A program made the translations under genes and the position numbers. Below the pieces are notes generated by a model that did no database searches, was not told the DNA's origin, and saw only the letters and a program-made list of their open reading frames with translations. A DNA stretch of 62,187 nucleotides from Pseudomonadota bacterium (GTDB lineage Bacteria; Myxococcota_A; UBA796; SXON01), in NCBI GenBank assembly GCA_005778355.1, contig SXON01000166.1, positions 1-62,187 of the forward strand. The letters are read 5' to 3'. How positions within the stretch are numbered: position 1 is the first letter of the stretch; each line of letters opens with the position of its first letter. Shown one piece after another: positions 1 to 8,199 of this stretch.

Positions 1-201
1 CAGGCCAGCGACATCGAGATCCAGGCCAAGGAGATCGTGCGCATCCGCGCCGAGCTCAACCAGATCCTCACGCTACACACCGGCCAGGCCTACGACCGGA
101 TCGTGAAGGACACTGACCGCGACTACATCATGACCGCCGACGAGGCTGTCAACTACGGTATCGTCGACGAGATCATCAGCGCGAAGACCGGCGTCCCCTA
201 G
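1..201 (+). CDS. clpP: ATP-dependent Clp protease proteolytic subunit, 3' end only
   Basis: Reading frame 1 is open from the window edge to TAG at 199-201 and gives 66 residues. The start QASDIEIQAKEI followed by LNQILTLHTGQ, then KDTDRDYIMTADEA and YGIVDEII is the familiar C-terminal handle of ClpP, a cytoplasmic serine protease that forms the tetradecameric chamber used with ClpX or ClpA. The Asp of the catalytic triad lies in the KDTDRD region; the Ser and His are off the window. The conserved C-terminus runs to the expected end, so the gene looks intact apart from the window cut. A sulfatase gene begins 24 bases downstream in the same frame. Confidence 0.95.
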   Translation, partial: QASDIEIQAKEIVRIRAELNQILTLHTGQAYDRIVKDTDRDYIMTADEAVNYGIVDEIISAKTGVP

Positions 202-225
202 CCAGTCGTCGTAGAATCGCGCGTC

Positions 226-1887
226 ATGGCCTGCCCCGCCGAGGCGCCGCTCGACGTCTTCCTCTTCCTGCTCGACGACGCGCGCGTCGACCAGCTCGCG
301 TACCTGCCCGAGACGACGGCTCGCCTTGCGCCAGTGGCCGTCGAGTTCGAGCGGGCCTACGTCACCACCCCGCTGTGCTGCCCCTCCCGCGCCAGCCTGC
401 TGAGCGGTGGCTACACGCCGTCCCGCGCCGGGGTGATCACCAACCTCGCCCCAAACGGCGGTGCGACAGTCTTCGACGACGGTCACACGCTCGCCGTGCG
501 CATGGCCGAGAGCGGCTACGCCACCGCGCTCTACGGGAAGTACCTGAACGATTACGGTCTCCTCGGGCAGTACGTCCCGCCCGGTTGGACCGACTGGGCA
601 GGCGTGGTGGATGGCGTTGACTGGAACACCGGCTCGGCCCGCGCCGGACAGTCAGCCGCCGACGCGCCGGGCCACACCAGCGAGGAGCCATTCGGCGGGT
701 ACGTCACCGAGTGGCAGGTGGGGAAGGTGCAGGCCTTCATCGAGGCCCACCCCAGCGAGCCGCTGTTCGTGCACCTGAGCTTCCTCGCCCCACACTCGCC
801 GCACACGCCGCACATCAGCGACGTGGGCCGCCTGGCCGGGGAACTCTACCGGGGCGGCGCCTTCGAGGAGGCCGACCTTGCCGACAAGCCGGCGTGGGTC
901 CAGTCCCTGCCGCTGGCCACCGCCCAGGAGCTCGCCGCCTTCGACGTCGCCGTGCAGGAGCGCAACGAGTCGCTCTACGCCGTCGACCGCGCCATCGTGG
1001 CGATCATCGACGCGGTGGAGGCGGCCGGCCGCGGGGAACGTGCCGCGTTCATCCTTGCTTCCGACAACGGCATGATGTGGCGAGAGCACCGGCTCAGCGG
1101 GAAGGGCCTTCCCTACGAGGAGTCGGTTCACGTGCCCCTCTTGGTGAGCGTCCCGGGCGCGTCGCCACGCGTCGACGACCGGCTGGTGGCCGCCAACCTT
1201 GACCTGGGCGCCACCGTCCAGGAGTTGGCCGGACTCGACGTCGAGGGCGATGGCCAGAGCCTCGTTCCCGCGCTCTGCGACAGCGGGGCGCCGTCGCGGG
1301 ATCACGTCGCGATCCAGGGCTGGCCGGCCGGATCGCCGCCCTGGGCTGGCGTCGTCACGAACACACATAAATATGTCGCGACCGCCACCGGTGAGGAAGA
1401 GTTCTACGACCTCGTCACCGACCCGTCGGAGAGCTCGAGCCTCCATGCCGAGCCGGAGGAGGCGCCGCGGCTCGCCGAGCTGGCGGCCCTCTCCGAGGTT
1501 GAGCGCGGCGTGACGGTGGTGACGAGCCTCTTGCCCGATGCGACGCGCGGCGAAGACTACTCGGCCGAGCTCGTGGCCTGGGGCGGCACCGAGCCCTATC
1601 GCTGGACCGTCACGCGGGGTGAGTTGCCCGGCGGCGTTCAACTCTCGGAGACCGGTGCCGTGGTGGGCACGCCGACGGAGCTTGGCCAGCACACCTTCTG
1701 GGTGACGGTGTCCGACAGCAGCGCCTCGCCCTTCCACGGCGAGCCGCAGCACCACGAGGCGCCGGTCACCCTGGTTGTCGCGCGTGCCACCCCCACGGAA
1801 CCGGCCGAGGACTGCGGTTGCGGCGGGGTCGCGGCGCTACCGGTGCTGCTCGTGTTCGCCCGGCGTCAGAAGCGCCACTTCTTGTAG
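226..1887 (+). CDS. Secreted-type sulfatase with Ig-like domain and MYXO-CTERM-like tail
   Basis: A 553-residue sulfatase-family protein that would hydrolyse sulfate esters of glycans or similar substrates. Residues 11-18 (VFLFLLDD) carry the first metal-binding Asp pair. C51-C-P-S-R55 is the CxPSR motif whose first Cys becomes formylglycine, and DNG near residue 284 is a further metal-site element. After the catalytic domain, residues about 430-520 look like a putative Ig (He_PIG) module. The last 26 residues have CGCGG, a hydrophobic stretch and RRQKR, resembling a MYXO-CTERM sorting tail. Oddly, the N-terminus MACPAEAPLD shows no signal peptide, and no start codon lies between the clpP stop and this ATG, so export is unexplained. 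The 3' end overlaps the convergent TamB gene by 22 bases. The substrate is unknown. Confidence 0.88.
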   Translation: MACPAEAPLDVFLFLLDDARVDQLAYLPETTARLAPVAVEFERAYVTTPLCCPSRASLLSGGYTPSRAGVITNLAPNGGATVFDDGHTLAVRMAESGYATALYGKYLNDYGLLGQYVPPGWTDWAGVVDGVDWNTGSARAGQSAADAPGHTSEEPFGGYVTEWQVGKVQAFIEAHPSEPLFVHLSFLAPHSPHTPHISDVGRLAGELYRGGAFEEADLADKPAWVQSLPLATAQELAAFDVAVQERNESLYAVDRAIVAIIDAVEAAGRGERAAFILASDNGMMWREHRLSGKGLPYEESVHVPLLVSVPGASPRVDDRLVAANLDLGATVQELAGLDVEGDGQSLVPALCDSGAPSRDHVAIQGWPAGSPPWAGVVTNTHKYVATATGEEEFYDLVTDPSESSSLHAEPEEAPRLAELAALSEVERGVTVVTSLLPDATRGEDYSAELVAWGGTEPYRWTVTRGELPGGVQLSETGAVVGTPTELGQHTFWVTVSDSSASPFHGEPQHHEAPVTLVVARATPTEPAEDCGCGGVAALPVLLVFARRQKRHFL

Positions 1888-4800
1888 GCCGACACGCCGA
1901 TCTCGGCGCTGCTGTTGGTGCCCACCTCTAGGTACCAGCGGTAGGGGAGCGTCACCTCGAGCGAGACACCCAGCTTGTCCTTGGTGTTCGGGTCGGTGTC
2001 GAACTCGTAGGCGGTGGTGAGGAAGACGTTCCGTCCGAGGGCGAAGCCGACGCCGAACATGCCGTCGGTCACCTCCACCCGGTCGAGGTGAAGGGTCGAC
2101 GCCACGCCCTCTTTCACCTCGTTGCGCAGCATCGCCGACACGAGCGCAAGGGCCTGGGTGCCGTTGCCCTCGCCGGCCTCCATCTCGGCGATCGGCTTGC
2201 CGAGCACGAGGATCTCGATGGCCACCTCGTTCGACACCTCGTCGCTCGAGAAGTCGAGCGTGGGCGCCCCGGCCACGCCCCCGATGGCCACGGTGATCTC
2301 CCCATACTCGGTGGAATGCACCGCTTCGAGGTCGAGCACCGGCTGTCGGTAGTCGGCCCCGGTGAACGCGACGGTGCCCTCGGTGAGCTCGAAGGGCCGC
2401 CCGAGCACCTCGGCGCGCCCTCGCTGGGGCTCCACCTCGCCGGTGATGCGCAGCTCGTCGCCCTTGTGGTCGAGGCGCACCTCGCCGTCGAGCTCGGTCT
2501 CCACGAGCACAGTGGACAGGGAGCGCGCGAGGTCGCCGTAGGCGCCCTGGAGCGGCATCGCGACGTCGACGCGCACGTTGCCGGCGAGGTCGACGTCGAT
2601 CTTCGGGTGCAGCGCCAGGGTGAAGGCGGGCGCGCTGCCCTCGGCCACGGCGCTGGCCACGGCGCCGGGCGTGGAGAGGTGGATGTCGGGGTGCAGCGTG
2701 GTGCCCCGGCTCGACTCGAAGAACCGTTCCCGCAGGTGGATGTAGGCGTTGTCGACGCGCAAGGCACCCCGGGCGTCGAGTGCACGCCCATCGCTGGCAA
2801 CGCTGAGCTCGCCGGAGACCTGGGCCCGCCGGTCGGCGGTGGCGACGAGCCAGGCGCGGTCGAGCTTCACTGATCCCGCCATCGACTGAGGACGGAAACC
2901 ATCGAGCTTCAACTTTGCGTTCGCGTCGATGGTGCCGTGACCGAGGCCGAGCTCGCGCAGCTCTCCAGATGCGTAGGCCGGAGCGGTGCGCGCGGTCACC
3001 TGGTCGATCACCGCGATGCCGGGCTGCACACGGCCGCGCATCCGCAGCTCGTCGAGCCGGAGGCCGAGAGGGGAGAGGGTGAGCGCGCCCTCCCGCACGT
3101 AGTAGCCCACGCTAATCGCGGGTTTTGCGAGGCTGCCGGTTACCTCGCCCGCGGCGACGAGGCAGCCCATCGCATCGATGACCCCCACCCGCAGGGCCTC
3201 CAACGCCGCGACCGGTAGGCCCGCGCCACCGATCTCGAGCAGGAGCCCAGGTTTGTCGAGCGCGAAGTCGTCGCCCAGTGGCACGAAGCCGCCGACGGTG
3301 AGCTCGCCCGAGCCCTCGCCTTCCAGGCAGTCCGCGTCGGGGGGCGCCTCGGCGCGGGCGCGCGCGAAGACGCCAGTTGCTTTTGCGCGCTCGGGGGTGC
3401 CGAATCCTAGGCGCATGTCCACGCGATAACCAAAGACCGAGGGGGCAAGTTCTATCGTCGCCGGTGACACGGGGATGTCGCCGAGTCGCGCGCTCGCGAG
3501 GTTGACGCCGCCGGCGAGTCGAGGAGCCCAGGGCTTGCCCGTGAGGGCAAAGGCGCCCTGGATGCTGCCGTCGACGTCCCACGAAACCCGGCCGAGACGC
3601 CGCAGGGTTGCGATGGGGAACTGCTTGAGGATCACGCTCCCGTTGAGGTCGCCGAGGAGCGTCTCGCGGGTGGGCTGTCCGCCCCGCCCACGCAGCCAGT
3701 CCATCGCCACGCCGGTTTGCACGGGCACCGCGACGTACATCTCGGCGCGCGACTGGAAGGCCTGGTTGACCACGACGCGACCGGCGAGGAATCCCCCGGC
3801 AAGGTTGGCGTCGACCCACGTGCGCACGCTCGGTCCCTCGCCGCCGAGCGGGAGGTCGAGGCTGCTGGTGAGAGTGGCTGTCGGTTCAGCCGTCGTGCCG
3901 CCGAGGTCGAGGGCGAGGCTGGTGGTGGCCTCAGGCAAGGGCCGGTTGTCGAGCAGGGCCGACAACGTGGCGCTATCGACAGGGGGAATCGCGAGGTGTA
4001 GGCGCACGGGACCGTCTTGCATGAGCCGCACACCCCGTCGCGACACCTGCAAGGGCGCGGAGCCCGAGAAACGCACGCGCTCGGCGGTGCCGTCGGCCAC
4101 GGTGCCCTCCAGGTTGAGCGCCTCGCCGTTGCCCTCGATGCTCACCGACACCTGCGCCCCGCGCAGGGCGCCGGGCACCACGAGGTCGAGCACCGTCACC
4201 GAGCCCTCCACGCGCACGTCGTCGAGGTTGCCCACCAGCCCAAGGCCCGCGTGCACGCTGCCCTGGTAGCCAGCCGCAGTGGACCCGATCACCGGCGCGA
4301 GGTCGGAGAGGTCGAAGTCGCGCACGCTGAGCACCAGCGTGTCGCGTCGGCCCGTGCCAAAGCCACCGTCGGCGGCGACGCTGCCCGAGCGTCCCACGGC
4401 GAGGTCGACGTGCACCCCGGCCACGCCGCCCTCGCGCAGCCACTTCGCGCGCTGTGTGCCGTGACCGGTGGCGCGTACGCCGGGGCCGAGCTCGATGTCG
4501 AGGCCATCGACGGTCAGCTCGTCGCGAGCGGGATTGAATCGAGCATCGGCGACGAGCACGGTGCGATCAGGCTCGGCGAGGCGCAGCTGCGCGCGGTAGT
4601 CGTCGGCGAGGTCGATCACCACCATGCCGGTCGCCGCGCCGCGGTCGCGCCAGCGCAGGCCGTGAACACCGAGCTCGGCGTGGCCCGTGGGCTTCTTGCC
4701 GTCCCACTGCACGTCGACCGTGCCCGCGAGGAGGTCGACGGTCGCGCTCTCGGCGGCGAGGCCGCCCCCGTTGACGCTGCCGGTGGCGTGACCACTCAGC

Positions 4801-6095
4801 CCCTCGGCGAACTGCCCGGTGACGACCCCCGTGAAGCCGACCGTGCCCTCCAGTCCGATGCGCCGCAGCGCCACCTTCGAGTACGCCACCCGGGCACTGA
4901 GAGTGCGCGCCACGGCGTCGACCTCGCCGGCCAGCCGCGCGTCGGCCCAGCCGGCGCTGGCCGAGAGGCCCTCGGTCCGCACCTTGCCGTCGGCCAGGGA
5001 GGCCGTGCCGTTCGCGTGGAGCCGCTCGCCCCGGGCGTGAGCGATGGCGTCGAACTCGGCGGTGCCTTGGAGCTCGCTGGGCCACGCCATCCCCGTGCCC
5101 TTGGCGCGAACCCAGCCGCCAAGGTTCACCGTCTCCACGCCCTCAAGCACGGCGGCGAGGTCGAGGCCCGGGGTCTGCGCGTCGATCGCCCAGGCGAGGG
5201 GCTTGACCGTCGAGTCTGCCGCCAGGTTGGCGCTGAGCGGGCCTCCGGGGGTGGAGAGGTCGACGCGCACCTCGGGCGCGCCGAGGGTGCCGCCGACGCT
5301 CGCAGCACCGATGTAACGCCCCTTGAGTCGCGACTCGGCCAGCGCCGGGACGAGCGGGGCGAGCGCGAGCGGCTCCGCTTGGAAGGTGGTCAGCTCGAAG
5401 GCGAGTGACTGGTCGCGAAGGGCGCCCTCGATCGAGAGGCTCGCGGCCGTCCCCAGCCCGGCGCGTGAGGGCAAGAGCACGAGGAAGCCTGGCGTCCACC
5501 GCCCGCTCGTCGACATGCTCGCGGGGAGGTCGCGGAGAGAGGCGGAGCCTTGCAGATCGGACCACATCACCACGCGCCCGCTCACGCTGGCTGCGCCTTC
5601 GAGCGCGAGCGTGTCGACGCTCCACTCGCCCACGCGCACGCGTCCGTCCACCGTGAAGTGCCGCACGTCGAGGCCGAAGGGGAGGCCCGACCAGGGCTTC
5701 GGGTCGCCCGACGCGGGCCACATGCGGTCGAAGTCCCCCCCGTCGAGCTGCACGTCGAGACCGTGCACCACCAGGTCGTGCACCGGCAGGGTGGCGGCCA
5801 GAAGCGCCGTCGGGCTCAGCTCGGCGCGTACGGTTTCCGCCACGATCCGCCGGTTGCCGTCGGGATCCACCACGCGCACGCCGTCGAGCTCCACCCAGGA
5901 GAGCACGTCGGTGCGCAGGCGATCCACCTCGATGCGCCCGGCCACGGGCTGGAAACGCGGCAACAGCTGCGCGAGGAGCCAGTCGTTGCCGAGCTGGGTG
6001 CGCAAGAGGCCCAGGAGGCCCATCACCGCCACGCCGAGCAAGAATGCGCTCAGGACGGGGGTCCAGGCCAGGAGCCGCAGCCCGCGTTTCCGCAT
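1866..6095 (-). CDS. tamB: TamB-like translocation and assembly module protein (DUF490)
   Basis: A 1409-residue inner-membrane-anchored periplasmic protein. The start MRKRGLRLLAWTPVLSAFLL gives a basic n-region and one transmembrane helix. The rest is a long beta-rich repeat typical of the AsmA/TamB lipid-bridge superfamily, and the C-terminal part ending in KKWRF matches the DUF490 domain that contacts the Omp85 partner. I chose the ATG at 6095 over a longer reading frame because it overlaps the stop of the Omp85 gene as TGATG and directly opens a membrane anchor; the upstream extension is Arg/Pro-rich shadow sequence. The role is inferred from the family: phospholipid transport to, or protein insertion in, the outer membrane together with the upstream gene product. 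Confidence 0.88.
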   Translation of the reverse strand: MRKRGLRLLAWTPVLSAFLLGVAVMGLLGLLRTQLGNDWLLAQLLPRFQPVAGRIEVDRLRTDVLSWVELDGVRVVDPDGNRRIVAETVRAELSPTALLAATLPVHDLVVHGLDVQLDGGDFDRMWPASGDPKPWSGLPFGLDVRHFTVDGRVRVGEWSVDTLALEGAASVSGRVVMWSDLQGSASLRDLPASMSTSGRWTPGFLVLLPSRAGLGTAASLSIEGALRDQSLAFELTTFQAEPLALAPLVPALAESRLKGRYIGAASVGGTLGAPEVRVDLSTPGGPLSANLAADSTVKPLAWAIDAQTPGLDLAAVLEGVETVNLGGWVRAKGTGMAWPSELQGTAEFDAIAHARGERLHANGTASLADGKVRTEGLSASAGWADARLAGEVDAVARTLSARVAYSKVALRRIGLEGTVGFTGVVTGQFAEGLSGHATGSVNGGGLAAESATVDLLAGTVDVQWDGKKPTGHAELGVHGLRWRDRGAATGMVVIDLADDYRAQLRLAEPDRTVLVADARFNPARDELTVDGLDIELGPGVRATGHGTQRAKWLREGGVAGVHVDLAVGRSGSVAADGGFGTGRRDTLVLSVRDFDLSDLAPVIGSTAAGYQGSVHAGLGLVGNLDDVRVEGSVTVLDLVVPGALRGAQVSVSIEGNGEALNLEGTVADGTAERVRFSGSAPLQVSRRGVRLMQDGPVRLHLAIPPVDSATLSALLDNRPLPEATTSLALDLGGTTAEPTATLTSSLDLPLGGEGPSVRTWVDANLAGGFLAGRVVVNQAFQSRAEMYVAVPVQTGVAMDWLRGRGGQPTRETLLGDLNGSVILKQFPIATLRRLGRVSWDVDGSIQGAFALTGKPWAPRLAGGVNLASARLGDIPVSPATIELAPSVFGYRVDMRLGFGTPERAKATGVFARARAEAPPDADCLEGEGSGELTVGGFVPLGDDFALDKPGLLLEIGGAGLPVAALEALRVGVIDAMGCLVAAGEVTGSLAKPAISVGYYVREGALTLSPLGLRLDELRMRGRVQPGIAVIDQVTARTAPAYASGELRELGLGHGTIDANAKLKLDGFRPQSMAGSVKLDRAWLVATADRRAQVSGELSVASDGRALDARGALRVDNAYIHLRERFFESSRGTTLHPDIHLSTPGAVASAVAEGSAPAFTLALHPKIDVDLAGNVRVDVAMPLQGAYGDLARSLSTVLVETELDGEVRLDHKGDELRITGEVEPQRGRAEVLGRPFELTEGTVAFTGADYRQPVLDLEAVHSTEYGEITVAIGGVAGAPTLDFSSDEVSNEVAIEILVLGKPIAEMEAGEGNGTQALALVSAMLRNEVKEGVASTLHLDRVEVTDGMFGVGFALGRNVFLTTAYEFDTDPNTKDKLGVSLEVTLPYRWYLEVGTNSSAEIGVSAYKKWRF

Positions 6096-8125
6096 CAGAA
6101 GGCCTCGCCGAGGCCGAGGTGCACCGCCCACGTCTGGTCGGCCCAGGCCGGTTGATCGGCGTTCTTCAACGCGAAGGCCACGTCGAAGCGGATCGCGCCG
6201 ATGGCGCTGTAGTACCGGAGGCCGCCGCCGAGGCCGAGCTGGATGGGGTTGTCGAGCACCAGCTCGGCCTTGTCCCACGCGCGCCCTCCGTCGACGAAGA
6301 GCACCATGCCCGTCGACCAGAGCAGGGGTTGTCGTAGCTCGAAGCTGCCATAGGCCGAGTAAAGGCCGCCCACCGGCTCGTAGGTTTCCACGCCGTCGAC
6401 CTCCACGAGCACGTGGGGGCCGAGGCGCTTGTCGCCCCAGCCGCGCACCGTGCTGCCGCCGCCCACGTAGAGCCGCTCGTCGAGGTCGATATTGGCGCCG
6501 GTCTCGTAGGGCAACACTGCGCCGCCACCGCCGCGTACCGCGAGGATCGTGCCCGGCTCCCAGCTCCCGGCGCGCAGGTGACGATAGCCGCGCACTTCGC
6601 CCAGGACGCGGAAGAAACCGAAGTCACCGCCCAGGGGGCCTCCGGCCTCCGATGTCGCGACCATGAAGTAGTAGTTTCGCGTTGGCGCGAGGGGGTTGTC
6701 GCGCGCGTCCCAGGTGAGCGACTGCTCCAGCGAGGAGAGCAGGTACTCGCTCTTGGCCGACACGTCCAGGCGACTGTCGACGATCGCGGCGCGGTCGATG
6801 ACGTCGAAGTATCGGTGGTATTTGAGCTGGTATCCGAATGTGGCCGCGATACGACGATCCGGCGTCCAGGTGACGCTGGGGAGGGTGGTCGCCTCGAACT
6901 CGCGGTAGCCGGTCTCCACGCCGAGCAGCGCGGTGGTGCCCAGCCCCAGCGCGATGTGCCCCCCAACGAGCCCGGGGACGGTGAAACTCTGGTTGAAGCT
7001 CGCGACAGGCGCGATGGTGTCGAGTGCCTGGGTGCCCACGTCGACCTCGGCCGTGGGATCGACGGTGGCGGCCACGCCGCCCTCCACCGTGGCCTCGTAG
7101 CGCAAGAGCCGCTTGACCACGTCGTCGTCGCGGTAGCTCACGGCCGCGACGACCCGCTGCTGACCGGGCTCCACGACCAGCGACGGACCGAAGGCAAAGG
7201 TGCGCGAGGGACGGCGTTGCAGGCGGATCTCGATGGGGACTTCGCGCGCCTCGGGGGTGTCGAGCACCGGGCGCACCTCGACGAGCGCGTACACGCCGAG
7301 ACCGTAGAGGCGCTGTCGCGCGGCGACGATCTTGCTCGTGCGGTAGCCGTCGCCGGGCTCGAAGCCGAGCTCCTGCAAGAGTCTCGCCTCGGGGAGGATC
7401 TTCTCGCCGCGGACCGTGATCTCTCCAAACACACAGGCGCGGCCCGGCTCCACATCGAGACGCACGTGCACGGTGTGCAGGTCGGGACGCACATCCACAC
7501 GCCCGGTCACCTTCGCGTAGGCATAGCCTCGCTCGTGGAGACGCTCGCGCACCGCATCCAGGCTCGACTGGTAGGCGTCGAGGTTGAACGTGTCGCCGGC
7601 CCTGAGCTCGAGCAGTCGGCGCAGGCCGTCGGCGAAGGGGCCGCTCAGGCTGTCGATGCCCCCGATCTCCATGTCGGCGTCGAGCACCGACGGCTGGCCC
7701 CGTTCCACGTGGGCCACCAGGTCGATGCGTTGGGCGCCGGTGCGATCCGGTCGTCGTCGTGGCACTTCTTCCCATCTCAGGAACTTCGCGTCGAAGTAGC
7801 CGTGGTGCTGGTACCAGGTCTCCAGGCGCTTCGCGTCGTCGACGAGCACGCCCTCGTCGAAGAGGCCGGCGTCGCCCACGAGCGGTCCGGCGTCGAGTCG
7901 GTGGAGCTCGAGCGTGGTCTTCCCGAGCACGACGGGCTCGAAGTCCACTAGCCGCCGCGTGTGACGCTGCTCGATGGCGTCGAGCAAGGCCCCGGCGCTA
8001 TCGGCGGCGAAGGGGCTCGCGCTATTGCCCTCCACGCGGATGTCTTCCACGATCGTCTGGCCGGGCCCCAGCGCGGGGTGCGGGCAGCCGCCGAGGAGCG
8101 CGAGGATCGACGCGAGAGGCGGCAC
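6095..8125 (-). CDS. Omp85-family outer-membrane protein, TamA/TamL-like, predicted lipoprotein
   Basis: A 676-residue BamA/TamA-type protein. N-terminal POTRA-like domains cover roughly residues 20-300, followed by a 16-strand-type beta-barrel (Bac_surface_Ag). GGGSTVRGWG at about 555-564 holds the conserved (V/I)RG(F/Y/W) motif of the barrel lid loop. The frame opens further upstream, but that part is Arg/Pro-rich; the GTG at 8125 gives MPPLASILALLGGC, a short hydrophobic signal ending in a lipobox (L-G-G-C). A lipidated Omp85 in operon with tamB resembles TamL of Bacteroidetes. The stop overlaps tamB as TGATG. Start choice is moderate because no strong Shine-Dalgarno sequence is visible. 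The gene is divergent from the gene at 8200. Confidence 0.88.
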   Translation of the reverse strand: MPPLASILALLGGCPHPALGPGQTIVEDIRVEGNSASPFAADSAGALLDAIEQRHTRRLVDFEPVVLGKTTLELHRLDAGPLVGDAGLFDEGVLVDDAKRLETWYQHHGYFDAKFLRWEEVPRRRPDRTGAQRIDLVAHVERGQPSVLDADMEIGGIDSLSGPFADGLRRLLELRAGDTFNLDAYQSSLDAVRERLHERGYAYAKVTGRVDVRPDLHTVHVRLDVEPGRACVFGEITVRGEKILPEARLLQELGFEPGDGYRTSKIVAARQRLYGLGVYALVEVRPVLDTPEAREVPIEIRLQRRPSRTFAFGPSLVVEPGQQRVVAAVSYRDDDVVKRLLRYEATVEGGVAATVDPTAEVDVGTQALDTIAPVASFNQSFTVPGLVGGHIALGLGTTALLGVETGYREFEATTLPSVTWTPDRRIAATFGYQLKYHRYFDVIDRAAIVDSRLDVSAKSEYLLSSLEQSLTWDARDNPLAPTRNYYFMVATSEAGGPLGGDFGFFRVLGEVRGYRHLRAGSWEPGTILAVRGGGGAVLPYETGANIDLDERLYVGGGSTVRGWGDKRLGPHVLVEVDGVETYEPVGGLYSAYGSFELRQPLLWSTGMVLFVDGGRAWDKAELVLDNPIQLGLGGGLRYYSAIGAIRFDVAFALKNADQPAWADQTWAVHLGLGEAF

Positions 8126-8199
8126 GGGAGGGGGGTTTCTATCCGCGCGGGAACTTGCGCGCGGTTTTGGTGTCGGGTACAGTGCATGCGGAGGTCGCG

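Noticed and set aside
4017-5408. 463-codon plus-strand frame inside tamB
   Set aside because: Antisense shadow with His/Ala/Arg-rich product; tamB is supported by family features over the same DNA.
6096-6278. Upstream extension of tamB
   Set aside because: It is antiphase to the 3' end of the Omp85 gene and Arg/Pro-rich, while ATG 6095 opens a membrane anchor with TGATG coupling.
7759-8199. In-frame extension of the Kelch lipoprotein upstream of 8200
   Set aside because: Overlaps the coding part of the Omp85 gene, is Arg/Ser-rich, and GGAGG before ATG 8200 gives a better start.
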